Shown: piece by piece, positions 1 to 8,260 of the stretch
Layout of the letters: every line of letters begins with the position of its first letter
Position numbering within the stretch: the stretch's first letter is position 1
From: Streptomyces sp. NRRL S-87
Lineage (GTDB): Bacteria > Actinomycetota > Actinomycetes > Streptomycetales > Streptomycetaceae
Assembly: GCF_000719335.1 (NCBI RefSeq)
Contig: NZ_JOGB01000017.1
Span: 49,214-113,213, forward strand
Length of the DNA stretch: 64,000 nt
Direction: 5' to 3'
The notes under the pieces: model-generated
What the model was told of the DNA's origin: nothing
Database searches by the model: none
The model's input: only the letters and a program-made list of their open reading frames with translations
Position numbers and translations under genes: made by a program

Positions 1-193
1 GGCGCCGCGCTCGGTCAGGGCCGCGACGGCGGCGGCGAGCAGGGCGACGGTCCCGGCCACGGTGACGGCGGGGCCCATGCCCGACACGAACGTGTCACGG
101 ACCACCTCCGCCACGGCGCGGGTGACGGTCGCGGGGGTGCCCTCGGGGGACGGCGGGGCGTAGCCCACCTCGACGCCCTTCTTGTATTTCTCC
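1..193 (-). pseudogene. Possible C-terminal fragment of an MFS efflux pump
   Basis: Read on the minus strand, this stretch translates without stops into a hydrophilic segment (GVEVGYAPPSPEGT), an amphipathic helix (AVAEVVRDTFVSGM) and a hydrophobic helix of Ala/Val/Leu that runs off the left edge. That pattern resembles the last loop and last membrane helix of EmrB/QacA-type drug exporters, which often sit beside a TetR gene. The upstream part of such a transporter is absent, because the TetR gene occupies that DNA. The only nearby start is a TTG at 191-193 with no clear ribosome site. It is therefore either a decayed remnant or a short ORF whose end lies outside the window. Confidence 0.35.
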
Positions 194-233
194 AACGGGT
201 CAACGGGTTGGCTGCTGTTGCCTGCATCACAGG
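192..233. promoter_or_regulatory. Candidate TetR operator region
   Basis: Two short symmetric elements lie just ahead of the TetR gene. At 192-211 a directly repeated CAACGGGT is flanked by CCAAC and GTTGG. At 221-233 CCTG and CAGG are separated by five bases. TetR regulators usually bind such elements in their own promoter. Which element, if either, is the operator cannot be told from sequence. Confidence 0.3.
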
Positions 234-276
234 TATCGTGGGCCAGCTCCGGCCGGGAGAGAGGACATACCGGGTG

Positions 277-927
277 ATGACGGAACCGCGCACCGCCCCG
301 GGCGTCACGCCCGGCCTGCGGGAACGCAAGAAGCGGCGGACCAGGGACGCGCTGCTGCGCGCCGCGCTCGTGCTGTTCACCACCAAGGGGTACGAGCAGA
401 CGACCGTGGACGAGATCACCGAGGCCGTCGCCGTCTCCCAGCGCACGTTCTTCCGCTACTTCGCCAACAAGGAAGAGGTCGCCTTCGCCGTCCAGGACGT
501 CGTCGAGTCGCACTTCGTGGCCGCCCTGCGGGCCCGGCCCGCGGAGGAGAACCCCTTCGCCGCGCTGCGCGCCGCCGTGCTCGACGCCTGGGACACCATC
601 GAGGAGGCCATCGCCGACGTGGTCCCCGTCGACCTGCACATGCGGACGTACCAGCTCATCGAGTCCACGCCCGCCCTGCAGTCCGTCCACCTGCGGCGCT
701 CGACGGAGCTCGAGGAGGAGATCGCGCGGCTTGTCGCCGGGAGGGAGGGCCTCGACGTGGACCGCGACCCGCGCCCGCGGGTGGCGGTCGCCGCCTTCTC
801 CGGGGTCATGCGGATGACCGGCCGGATGTGGGGCAGGGGCGAGGACACGAGCGTCGAGGCGATCCGGCGCATGACCGTCGAGTACCTCGACCACCTCGCG
901 CCCGCCCTGGCGTCCGACTGGCGCTGA
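277..927 (+). CDS. TetR/AcrR family transcriptional regulator
   Basis: This 216-residue protein has an N-terminal TetR DNA-binding domain. The helix-turn-helix is at about residues 43-62 (TVDEITEAVAVSQRTFFRYF), and the flanking helices are typical. The C-terminal ligand domain of about 140 residues is not recognisable to a ligand class. The start is ATG at 277, with GAGGA 11 bases upstream. A GTG directly before it at 274 is equally possible. Small symmetric elements upstream suggest autoregulation. The usual partner, a divergent efflux pump, is represented only by a fragment at the left edge, so the regulated gene is unclear. Confidence 0.9.
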   Translation: MTEPRTAPGVTPGLRERKKRRTRDALLRAALVLFTTKGYEQTTVDEITEAVAVSQRTFFRYFANKEEVAFAVQDVVESHFVAALRARPAEENPFAALRAAVLDAWDTIEEAIADVVPVDLHMRTYQLIESTPALQSVHLRRSTELEEEIARLVAGREGLDVDRDPRPRVAVAAFSGVMRMTGRMWGRGEDTSVEAIRRMTVEYLDHLAPALASDWR

Positions 928-1152
928 TCCGCCGCCCTTCCCCTCCTCGCGCGTGCGCCCGGGGAGCGGTGCGCCACCACGGCCCACCCGCGCCGGAGGG
1001 CGCCGCGCGCTCCTCACACCGGCCTCCGGCCAGCGGTGAGTAACGGGCGGCGGACGCGGTGTCAGGAAGCCGCCCCGGGCGCCGTGAGGCTGCTCACGCA
1101 GAGGGCCACCCGGCGTGCCCCGGGGCCCCAACGCCTCCTACAGTGTCCCGAA

Positions 1153-2367
1153 GTGACCTCCACCGACACCCCCGCCGGCACCCTCACCGCCGTGCGCGCC
1201 CTCCTCGCGCTCACGGTGGTCTTCATCATGCTCGCGACGACCGGCTGGACCACCCTGCACCAGTCCGGCCGGGAGCCCTCCGCGCGGGTCGCCGCCCTCG
1301 CCCTGTGGGCCCGCGGCACCGTCGACGGGCGTCGGCTGCCCACCGCCGAGACCCCGGCCCCGGGCATCAGGGCCTTCTTCGCGACCCTCGACGGTGCGCA
1401 GCGGGCCCGGCTCGCCGACCGCTACCCCCTCGTCGTGGGCAACCTCGACGGCGCCCCCGTCACCCTGCGCTACCGCGCCAACCGGCGGGCGATGGTCCAG
1501 GCGCGCGCCGCCGAGCGGGCGCGCGCCAAGGACTACCGGCTCGCCCCGGCCGGGCGCGACGAGGCGTCCCGCCGGGCCCACCGGCTGGACTCCCTGCTGA
1601 CCCCGGACCGCCGGATCCTGGCCTTCGACCCGGCCGGCGGCGGCCGGGTGGCCGAGGTCTTCGGCGATCTCGACACCGCCCGCCGCGTCTCCGTGGTCGT
1701 GCCCGGCGTGGACACCGATCTGCTCACGTTCGAGCGCACCCAGCGCCGCTACTCGGCCCCGGTCGGCATGTCAGAGGCCCTGTACGAGGCCGAGCGCGCG
1801 GCCGACCCGGCGTCCCGCACCGCCGTGATCGCCTGGGCCGACTACACCACTCCCACCGGGGTGGGCATGGACGCCGCCACCGGCCGGCTGGCCGCCGACG
1901 GCGCCGTCCGGCTGCGGTCGATGGTCGCGGGGCTGCCGGGGAACTCCCGGGTGGAGCTGTTCTGCCACAGCTACGGCTCGGTGGTCTGCGGCGTGGCCGC
2001 GCACGGGCTGCCCGCACGGGTGACCGACATCGCGGTGGCCGGCAGCCCCGGCATGCGCAGCCAGTCGGCCGCGGGGCTGGGGACGACGGCCCGGGTGTGG
2101 GCCATGCGCGACCCCGGGGACTGGATCGGGGACGTGCCGTACCTGGAGCTCGGCGGCCTGGGCCACGGGGCGGACCCGGTGTCGCGGGGCTTCGGTGCGC
2201 GCGTGCTGTCCTCCGCCGGCGCCCAGGGCCACACCGGCTACTTCACGCCGGGCACGGTCGCGCTGGCCAACCTCGCCCGGATCGGCGTGGGTTCGTACGC
2301 CTCGGTGGTCTGCCGGACCGGTGGAAGTGCCTGTTCGGAGCCGGTCGACGGGACGGATGGGGCCTGA
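1153..2367 (+). CDS. DUF1023 family alpha/beta hydrolase, membrane-anchored
   Basis: The protein has about 404 residues and starts at GTG 1153. An N-terminal hydrophobic helix (residues about 15-30, ALLALTVVFIMLA) should anchor or export it. The C-terminal half is the DUF1023 alpha/beta-hydrolase fold. The nucleophile elbow is C-H-S-Y-G-S, followed by the conserved AGSPGM and W-A-M-R-D-P-G-D-W segments and a late G-H-x-x-Y. This family is frequent in Streptomyces, but its substrate is unknown. The gene stands alone on its strand segment, with 225 bases of apparently non-coding DNA in front. A start further upstream is open but has no ribosome site and no family-like sequence. Confidence 0.8.
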   Translation: MTSTDTPAGTLTAVRALLALTVVFIMLATTGWTTLHQSGREPSARVAALALWARGTVDGRRLPTAETPAPGIRAFFATLDGAQRARLADRYPLVVGNLDGAPVTLRYRANRRAMVQARAAERARAKDYRLAPAGRDEASRRAHRLDSLLTPDRRILAFDPAGGGRVAEVFGDLDTARRVSVVVPGVDTDLLTFERTQRRYSAPVGMSEALYEAERAADPASRTAVIAWADYTTPTGVGMDAATGRLAADGAVRLRSMVAGLPGNSRVELFCHSYGSVVCGVAAHGLPARVTDIAVAGSPGMRSQSAAGLGTTARVWAMRDPGDWIGDVPYLELGGLGHGADPVSRGFGARVLSSAGAQGHTGYFTPGTVALANLARIGVGSYASVVCRTGGSACSEPVDGTDGA

Positions 2368-2431
2368 CCGGTCCGAAGTGCGGGAAATTCGCCCACGCAG
2401 CGAGGGGACGCCGGAGCGGGCGCCGCTTACG

Positions 2432-3307
2432 ATGAGCCGCATGGGTGACGTACTGGCCGGAAATCATGCCGTCTGGGAGTTCGGTTCGGACTCGGTGGTC
2501 ATCCGCTTCGAACGGGGGATCAGGACACCGCGCCTCTGGGGCGCACTGGGCCAACGACGCGTGCCCTACGCGGCGTTGTCCGACGTCACGCTCACTCCCG
2601 GGAAGCGGGACACGCTCGTGTGGCGCGCCGTGCCGCGTCCGGGTGCCGATCCGCTGGTGGAGGCGGCCGCGGGCCAGCTCAGGGAGACGGGCGACCCGTA
2701 CCGGCTCGTGCTGCCCGCCGACCGGGCCGAACCGGCGGCGGGACTGGCCGAGAACCTGCGCTCCGCCCTGGGGTCCGACCGGGACGAGGCGACGAATCGT
2801 TTCCTCGTCGAACCGCCCGAGGGACCCCGGCAGTTCAAGGGGTACGACGCACGGGCCGCGTTCGACGGCTCCGCCGTGACCCTGCGCTGGTCGCGCACCG
2901 GGGCCTCCAGCACCAAGTGGAAGGCCGGCGACCAGTACGTGCCGCTGGAGGCGCTCTCCGGCGTCGAGTGGCGCTCCCCCGAGGCCCCCGGCGGGCACCT
3001 GCGGCTGGTCCGGCGCGGCGGTCCCGCCGCCGGGGACGCCACCGTCCCGCCCGACCTGGACCCGGACACGGTGCTGTTCGGGATGGGCGGCGGGGCGGTG
3101 CACGAGTCCCTGCCGTTCGCCGCGGCGGTGCTGCACGCGGTACGGGCCAAGGGGCCGGCGCTGCCGGTGGCGGCGGTACGCCCGGGGCGGGGCGACCCGG
3201 CCGACATCGCCGACCGGATCCGCCACCTCGGGGACCTGCACCGCGCGGGGCTGCTCACGGACGACGAGTTCACGGCCAAGAAGGCGGAGCTTCTCGCTTT
3301 GATGTGA
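2432..3307 (+). CDS. DUF4429 and SHOCT domain protein
   Basis: A 291-residue soluble protein with no signal peptide. It holds two DUF4429-type beta-rich repeats, at about residues 4-115 (W-E-F-G-x-D-S-V-V-I-R-F) and 125-230 (K-G-Y-D-A-R-A-A-F-D-G-S-A-V). A short C-terminal SHOCT helix pair follows (I-R-H-L-G-D-L-H-R-A-G-L-L-T-D-D-E-F). SHOCT modules are thought to mediate oligomerisation or membrane and protein contacts. The molecular role is unknown. The start is ATG 2432 or 2441, and neither has a strong ribosome site. The motif MGDVLAGNHA that begins at 2441 looks like the conserved beginning. Confidence 0.8.
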   Translation: MSRMGDVLAGNHAVWEFGSDSVVIRFERGIRTPRLWGALGQRRVPYAALSDVTLTPGKRDTLVWRAVPRPGADPLVEAAAGQLRETGDPYRLVLPADRAEPAAGLAENLRSALGSDRDEATNRFLVEPPEGPRQFKGYDARAAFDGSAVTLRWSRTGASSTKWKAGDQYVPLEALSGVEWRSPEAPGGHLRLVRRGGPAAGDATVPPDLDPDTVLFGMGGGAVHESLPFAAAVLHAVRAKGPALPVAAVRPGRGDPADIADRIRHLGDLHRAGLLTDDEFTAKKAELLALM

Positions 3308-3350
3308 GGGGCCGGGGATCCGGGCGGGCGGACTGGCCGGGTCGAGGGGG

Positions 3351-4400
3351 TCAGCCCTGCTCGCGCGCCAGGGACGTGAACGTCATGTCCGGGTAGCGGG
3401 GGCCCGTGACCTGGTCGGCGACGGGCTCCAGGAGCGCCAGCTCCGCCGCGCTCAGCGTGATGCGGGTCGCGGCCGTGTTCTCCAGCAGGCGGGTGCGCTT
3501 GCGGGTGCCCGGGATCGGTACGACGGCCAGTCCGTGCACCTGCGCCCGCTGCTGCACCCAGGCCAGCGCGATCTGCGCCGGGGTCGCCCCGTGCGCGGCG
3601 GCGACGGTCCGGACCGGCTCGAGCAGGGCGGCGTTGGCCTTCGCGTTCTCCCCCGTGAAACGCGGCTGGCTCCGCCGGAAGTCGCCGGCCGGCAGCTCGG
3701 TGCCGGCGTCGGAGAAGGAGCCGGTCAGGAAGCCCCGGCCGAGCGGCGAGTACGGCACGAGGGCCACGCCCAGCTCCGCCGCCGCGCCCACCGCGCTCAG
3801 CTCCACGTCCCGGCTGAACAGCGACCACTCCGACTGCAGCGCGGCGATCGGGTGCACGGCGTGCGCCTCGCGCAGCTCCGGACCGGTCACCTCGCTCAGA
3901 CCCAGGTGCCGCACCTTGCCCTCGGCCACCAGCTCGGCCATGGCCCCGACCGACTCGGCCAGCGGCACGGCGGGGTCGCGGCGGTGCATGTAGTAGAGGT
4001 CGATGGTGTCGGTACCGAGCCGCTTCAGGCTGGCCTCCACGGCCCGCCGGACGTACGCCCGGTCGTTGCGGACGCCCCGGTACGCGGGGTCGTCGGCGCG
4101 GCGCTCGATGGCGAACTTGGTCGCCAGCACGACCTCGTCGCGGTGCGCGGCGAGGAAGGGCGCCAGGAACTCCTCGTTGGCCCCGAGGCCGTAGGTGTCG
4201 GCCGTGTCGAAGAGGGTGACCCCGACCTCGAGCGCGGCTTCGAGCGTGTCGCGGGCGGCGGTCTCGTCGGTGTCTCCGTAGAACTCGCTCATGCCCATGC
4301 AGCCGAGTCCCTGCACGCCGACCAGCGGGCCGTGCGCGCCGAGCGCGACCCGGCCGATCCCGTTCTGCTCCATCTGCTCCATCTGCTCCGTCCGCTCCAT
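3351..4400 (-). CDS. Aldo/keto reductase
   Basis: This 349-residue NADPH-dependent oxidoreductase has the (beta/alpha)8 AKR fold. Family signatures are G-L-G-C-M-G-M-S near the N-terminus, the catalytic Asp and Tyr in F-D-T-A-D-T-Y-G, the catalytic Lys in A-T-K-F, the His in Y-Y-M-H-R, and the cofactor-binding I-P-G-T-R-K near the C-terminus. It resembles YajO/AKR13-like reductases of small aldehydes and ketones. Its ATG overlaps the stop of the upstream MerR gene by one base, so the two are translationally coupled. The first 13 codons are a 9-base repeat giving M-E-Q units, so Met7 or Met10 could be the true start. Confidence 0.92.
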   Translation of the reverse strand: MERTEQMEQMEQNGIGRVALGAHGPLVGVQGLGCMGMSEFYGDTDETAARDTLEAALEVGVTLFDTADTYGLGANEEFLAPFLAAHRDEVVLATKFAIERRADDPAYRGVRNDRAYVRRAVEASLKRLGTDTIDLYYMHRRDPAVPLAESVGAMAELVAEGKVRHLGLSEVTGPELREAHAVHPIAALQSEWSLFSRDVELSAVGAAAELGVALVPYSPLGRGFLTGSFSDAGTELPAGDFRRSQPRFTGENAKANAALLEPVRTVAAAHGATPAQIALAWVQQRAQVHGLAVVPIPGTRKRTRLLENTAATRITLSAAELALLEPVADQVTGPRYPDMTFTSLAREQG

Positions 4401-4840
4401 CAGGGCCGTGCCTTCCCGTAGATGACGTCGATCTTGTAGTCGAGCGAGGCGAGCGCGTCGGTCAGCTCCGCGATGCGCGCCGTGACGTCCCGGCGGGTCC
4501 GCTCCAGCAGTTCGCGCCGCTCGTCGACGGTGTGCCCGCCCTGGCGGACCAGCTCCGCGTAGCGGACCATGTCGGCCACGGACATGCCGGTGGCGCGCAG
4601 CTTGCCGACGAAGGCGAGCCAGTTCAGGTCCTTGTCGGTGAACCGCCGCTGCCCGGAGTGGGTGCGGTCCACGTGCGGCATCAGGCCGATGCGCTCGTAC
4701 CAGCGCAGGGTGTGCTGGCTCAGTCCGGTGCGCTCGGCCACCTCGCGGATGGTGTAGCGGGCCTCGGTCAGGCCGGCACGGGTCCGGGTCGGGCTGGGAC
4801 GGGTCTCGGTCGGGCTGCGGCGGGTCTCCGTCAGGCTCAT
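4400..4840 (-). CDS. MerR family regulator of the adjacent aldo/keto reductase
   Basis: The protein has 146 residues. The MerR winged helix-turn-helix is at about residues 29-97 (Y-T-I-R-E-V-A-E-R-T-G-L-S, then T-L-R-W-Y-E-R-I-G-L). It is followed by the long dimerisation helix and a short C-terminal segment without metal-binding cysteines. This resembles the aldehyde/electrophile-type MerR proteins (AdhR/NmlR-like) that control reductases. Residues 1-28 are four copies of a seven-residue unit (S-L-T-E-T-R-R type) encoded by a 21-base tandem repeat. A MerR-type promoter lies directly upstream and probably drives a leaderless mRNA for both this gene and the reductase. Confidence 0.93.
   Translation of the reverse strand: MSLTETRRSPTETRPSPTRTRAGLTEARYTIREVAERTGLSQHTLRWYERIGLMPHVDRTHSGQRRFTDKDLNWLAFVGKLRATGMSVADMVRYAELVRQGGHTVDERRELLERTRRDVTARIAELTDALASLDYKIDVIYGKARP
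4758..4840. repeat. 21-bp tandem repeat at the start of the MerR gene
   Basis: Four imperfect 21-base units (4758-4778, 4779-4799, 4800-4820, 4821-4840) form the first 28 codons of the MerR gene. They are in frame and encode a seven-residue Thr/Glu/Arg-rich unit. Confidence 0.8.
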
Positions 4841-4846
4841 GGCTTC

Positions 4847-4877
4847 ACGCTAGATCCCTAGAGCGCACTCCAGGCAA
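4847..4877 (-). promoter_or_regulatory. MerR-type promoter with 19-bp spacer and palindromic operator
   Basis: On the minus strand, a -35 box TTGCCT (4877-4872) is followed by a 19-base spacer and a -10 box TAGCGT (4852-4847). Over the -35 box and spacer lies a near-perfect palindrome, CCTGGAG.TGCG.CTCTAGG. The long spacer with a centred dyad is the hallmark of MerR-activated promoters. Only six bases separate the -10 box from the ATG at 4840, so transcription should begin at or next to the start codon, giving a leaderless mRNA. Confidence 0.85.
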
Positions 4878-4940
4878 GTGCCACCGGCGGGGGATCGGGC
4901 GGGACCTTGCGGGCGCGGGCGAGGAAGTAGGCTCGGCGCC

Positions 4941-5765
4941 ATGGAGAGCCTGCGCATCATCGACACCTGGCCCGTGCCCACCGCCGCCGCGGCCGTCGTC
5001 CGGGCGGACGGGACCGTGGCCGGTCGGCACGGACCGGTCGACCACCGCTTCCCGCTGGCCTCCGTCACCAAGCCGCTGGCCGCGTACGCCGCGCTCGTCG
5101 CGTACGAGGAGGGGGCGATCGAGCTGGACGAGCCGGCCGGCCCCGAGGGCTCCACGGTCCGCCACCTGCTGGCCCACACCAGCGGCCTGGCCTTCGACGA
5201 GCACCGCGCGATGGCCCCGCCCGGAACGCGCCGGCTGTACTCCAACGCCGGCTTCGAGGTGCTGGGTGACCACATCGCCAAGGCCACCGACATCCCCTTC
5301 GCCGAGTACCTGCAGCAGGCGGTGCTGGAGCCGCTCCGCATGACCGCGACGACGCTGGACGGCTCGCCCGCGAAGGACGGCGTCTCGACGGTGTCGGACC
5401 TGGTGCGCTTCGCCGCCGAGCTGCAGGCCCCGCGGCTGCTGGACCCGCGGACGGTGGCCGCGGCCACCACCGTGGTGCACCCGGGCCTGAAGGGCGTCCT
5501 GCCCGGCTACGGCAGCCAGTCCCCCAACGACTGGGGCCTGGGCATGGAGATCCGCGACGGCAAGTCGCCCCACTGGACGGGCGCCGCCTCCTCGCCGCGC
5601 ACGTTCGGGCACTTCGGCCAGGCCGGCACCTTCCTGTGGGTGGACCCGGACGCGCGCGCCGCCTGCGTGGCGCTGGCGGACCGGGCCTTCGGCCCGTGGG
5701 CGGTCGAGGCCTGGCCGCCCTTCACGGACGCGGTCCTCGCCGAACTGCGCTCCGCGGCGCGCTGA
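4941..5765 (+). CDS. Serine hydrolase of the beta-lactamase/DD-peptidase fold
   Basis: A 274-residue protein without an obvious signal peptide. It has the three motifs of the class C beta-lactamase/esterase superfamily: S-V-T-K at residues 41-44 (catalytic Ser41, Lys44), Y-S-N at 100-102, and H-F-G-Q-A-G near residue 222 in place of K-T-G. The H-x-G third motif is usual in esterase-like and DD-peptidase-like members rather than in true beta-lactamases. The predicted cytoplasmic location argues against an antibiotic-resistance role. The substrate is unknown. The start is ATG 4941, with GAGGAAG about 14 bases upstream. It is divergent from the MerR operon. Confidence 0.87.
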   Translation: MESLRIIDTWPVPTAAAAVVRADGTVAGRHGPVDHRFPLASVTKPLAAYAALVAYEEGAIELDEPAGPEGSTVRHLLAHTSGLAFDEHRAMAPPGTRRLYSNAGFEVLGDHIAKATDIPFAEYLQQAVLEPLRMTATTLDGSPAKDGVSTVSDLVRFAAELQAPRLLDPRTVAAATTVVHPGLKGVLPGYGSQSPNDWGLGMEIRDGKSPHWTGAASSPRTFGHFGQAGTFLWVDPDARAACVALADRAFGPWAVEAWPPFTDAVLAELRSAAR

Positions 5766-5869
5766 GGCGGTACGCCCGCGCGTGCGACGGTCCGGCGCTC
5801 CACGTCACGGTGACATAGTTCACACGGTCATCTCCTGACGGTCTGCCGGGTTCCGCCGGAAAAGCCCCA

Positions 5870-5897
5870 TTGCCGCCCACCGACGGATCGCTAGATT
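5870..5897 (+). promoter_or_regulatory. Candidate housekeeping promoter of the secreted amidase gene
   Basis: TTGCCG (5870-5875) and TAGATT (5892-5897) are separated by 16 bases. This fits a vegetative Streptomyces promoter, about 40 bases before the GTG start at 5944. A purine-rich ribosome site (GAGAAAGAGAA) lies just before the start. Confidence 0.45.
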
Positions 5898-5943
5898 CCG
5901 GTTCTCATCAGCCACCCCCCACTGGCCGAGAGAAAGAGAACCG

Positions 5944-8226
5944 GTGCGCACGCGCAGAATCTGGATGACGGCCGCGGCCGTCACGGCAGGGATCACCGGC
6001 GCCCTCACCCTGTACGGGGTGACCGGCACGGGCGGACTCGACGAGGGGCCCGCGGACGCGCGGCCGCCGGTCACCGGGCCCGTGGTGTCCGAGGTGCGCA
6101 CCTCGGCCCTGACCGTCTCGGGCACGGAGGCGTCGTACCGGGACGAGGACACCGCGCCCTTCTCGATGCTCGCGGTCTCCTGGGACGACCCGCACCGCCG
6201 GGTCCCGGGCACCATCAGGGTCCGCGCCCACTCCACGCGCACCGGCCACTGGACGAAGTGGCTCACCCTCGGTTCCGAGGACGGGGCCGCCTCCGACGGC
6301 GCCGGCCGCCCCGGCCTGCGCGGGGTCTCCGAGCCGGCCTGGACCGGACCCTCCGACGGGGTCGAGGTCCGGGTCGCGGGCCGCGGCGGCGCCCTGCCCG
6401 CCGGGCTCCGGCTCGACCTGGTCGACCCGGGCAGCTCCCGCGTCGTACGCGCCGAGCCCGCCGCGTACGCCGTGGACACCGTGGACACCGTGGACACCAC
6501 CGGCGACCCGACCGCCCCGCCGACCGCGGACCAGCCGACCGCACCCACTCCCGACGCCACGGAGACCGCCGGGGCCACGGAGCCGCCCGGGGCGACCGCC
6601 TCCCCCACCGCACCGGAGCCCACCGCGCCCGGGCCGACCGCCACCACCGCGGCGCCCGGCGGCAGCCCGACCCCGACCGCGTCGGCCCCCATCCCCAGCC
6701 CCACGCCCACCGCCCCGGACTCCACCGCCCCGCGCCCGGACATCGTCACCCGCGCCCAGTGGGGCGCCGACGAGACGATGAACGACGAGGCCCCGCAGTA
6801 CGGCTCCGACGTCAAGGTCGTCTTCGTCCACCACACCGCGCAGACCAACGACTACGACTGCGCCGACTCCGCGGCGATCGTCCGCGGCCTGCACACGCTG
6901 CACGTGAAGACCAACGGCTGGAAGGACCTCGGCTACAACTTCGTGGTCGACAAGTGCGGCACGGTCTTCGAGGGCCGCAAGGGCGGCGCCGACCTCCCGG
7001 TCATCGGCGCCCACACCTACGGCTTCAACACCGACACCACCGGCATCGCCGTGATCGGCAACTACACCGACGCCGACGCTCCGTCCCCCGCCAAGGAGGC
7101 CGTCGCCCGCATCGCCGCGTGGAAGCTCGGCCAGTACCGCCACGACCCGCTCGGCACCACGACCATCACCGCGGCCATCGACAACGGCAAGTTCAAGCCT
7201 GGCACGAACGTCGTGTTCCAGCGGATCTCCGGCCACCGCGACGGCTTCGCCACCGAGTGCCCCGGCACCGTCCTGTACGGGCAGCTGCCCGTCGTCCGCA
7301 CCTGGGCCGGGGGCCCCGTGGCGGGCCTGGCCGTCCGCTCCGTGGGCGGCGCGAACCTTTCGGGGAGCACGTACTACACCAGGGGGCAGGTGACGGTCGG
7401 CTGGTCCGCCACCACCCCGGCCGCCCTGGTGTCCGGCTACGAGGTGCTCGTGGACGGCAAGTCCGCCGCCGGCGCGCCCGGTTCGGCCGCCTCCGCGGCC
7501 GTGGCGCTGGCCCCCGGCAGCCACCAGGTGCAGGTCCGCGCCACCCACCTGTCGGGCCGGACCTCCGTCTCCGCCCCGGTCACCGTGGTCGCCGAGACCA
7601 CCGCTCCGACCTTCCCGACCGCCCCGTCCCTCGCGCTGCGCACCGGCACCGTCAACACGACCGCCGTACCGCTCACCCTCGCGTGGAAGGCAGCCGACGA
7701 CGCGGCGCTGCGGTACGTGAAGCTGACCGCCCCCACCGCCGTCACCTACCTCCCGACCACCACGAGTTCGGCCCGCACCGCGCCGGCCGGCACCGCCACC
7801 ACGTTCGCGATGACGGCGTACGACCGGGCCGGCAACACCCGCACGGCCTCGGTCGCCGGCACCCCGGTCGTCCTCCAGGAGACCGCGGCCGTGAAGTCCG
7901 GGAGCTGGAGCAGCCGCGCCAACTCCTCCTACCTGGGCGGCACCTCGCTCTCCTCGGCCACCCCCGGCGCGAGCCTGAGCTGGACCTTCACCGGCCGTTC
8001 GGTGGCGTGGACGGTCTCGCGCGCCACCGGCTCGGGCCAGGCGTACGTGTACGTCGACGGGGTCAAGGCCGCCACGGTCGACCTGCGTTCGGACACCGTG
8101 AAGTACCGGGACGCGCTCTACACCAGGTCCTGGGCCACCAGCGGCACCCACACCTTCAAGGTCGTCGTCGTGGGAACCGCCGGCCGCCCGACCGTCACCA
8201 CCGACGGCATCGTCTACCTGAAATGA
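5944..8226 (+). CDS. Secreted PGRP-type N-acetylmuramoyl-L-alanine amidase
   Basis: This is a 760-residue exported cell-wall hydrolase. It has an Arg-rich n-region and hydrophobic signal segment (residues 1-25), a beta-rich N-terminal region to about 170, a long Thr/Pro/Ala linker (about 180-265), and then the peptidoglycan-recognition amidase domain at about 265-440. Zinc ligands are visible: the first His in V-F-V-H-H-T, a His in G-A-H-T-Y-G-F-N, and a Cys in the A-T-E-C-P-G segment after S-G-H-R-D-G. The C-terminal 300 residues look like Ig/Fn3-type beta domains that could bind the wall. It should cleave the amide bond between MurNAc and the stem peptide. The GTG start has a strong ribosome site. 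Confidence 0.92.
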   Translation: MRTRRIWMTAAAVTAGITGALTLYGVTGTGGLDEGPADARPPVTGPVVSEVRTSALTVSGTEASYRDEDTAPFSMLAVSWDDPHRRVPGTIRVRAHSTRTGHWTKWLTLGSEDGAASDGAGRPGLRGVSEPAWTGPSDGVEVRVAGRGGALPAGLRLDLVDPGSSRVVRAEPAAYAVDTVDTVDTTGDPTAPPTADQPTAPTPDATETAGATEPPGATASPTAPEPTAPGPTATTAAPGGSPTPTASAPIPSPTPTAPDSTAPRPDIVTRAQWGADETMNDEAPQYGSDVKVVFVHHTAQTNDYDCADSAAIVRGLHTLHVKTNGWKDLGYNFVVDKCGTVFEGRKGGADLPVIGAHTYGFNTDTTGIAVIGNYTDADAPSPAKEAVARIAAWKLGQYRHDPLGTTTITAAIDNGKFKPGTNVVFQRISGHRDGFATECPGTVLYGQLPVVRTWAGGPVAGLAVRSVGGANLSGSTYYTRGQVTVGWSATTPAALVSGYEVLVDGKSAAGAPGSAASAAVALAPGSHQVQVRATHLSGRTSVSAPVTVVAETTAPTFPTAPSLALRTGTVNTTAVPLTLAWKAADDAALRYVKLTAPTAVTYLPTTTSSARTAPAGTATTFAMTAYDRAGNTRTASVAGTPVVLQETAAVKSGSWSSRANSSYLGGTSLSSATPGASLSWTFTGRSVAWTVSRATGSGQAYVYVDGVKAATVDLRSDTVKYRDALYTRSWATSGTHTFKVVVVGTAGRPTVTTDGIVYLK

Positions 8227-8260
8227 GCCCCCGGGCTGAAACGAACCCCCGGGCCACCCC

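Noticed and set aside
4941..5765. Beta-lactamase resistance gene
   Set aside because: The S-x-x-K and Y-S-N motifs are present, but the third motif is H-F-G rather than K-T-G and there is no signal peptide. An esterase or peptidase-like hydrolase is more likely.
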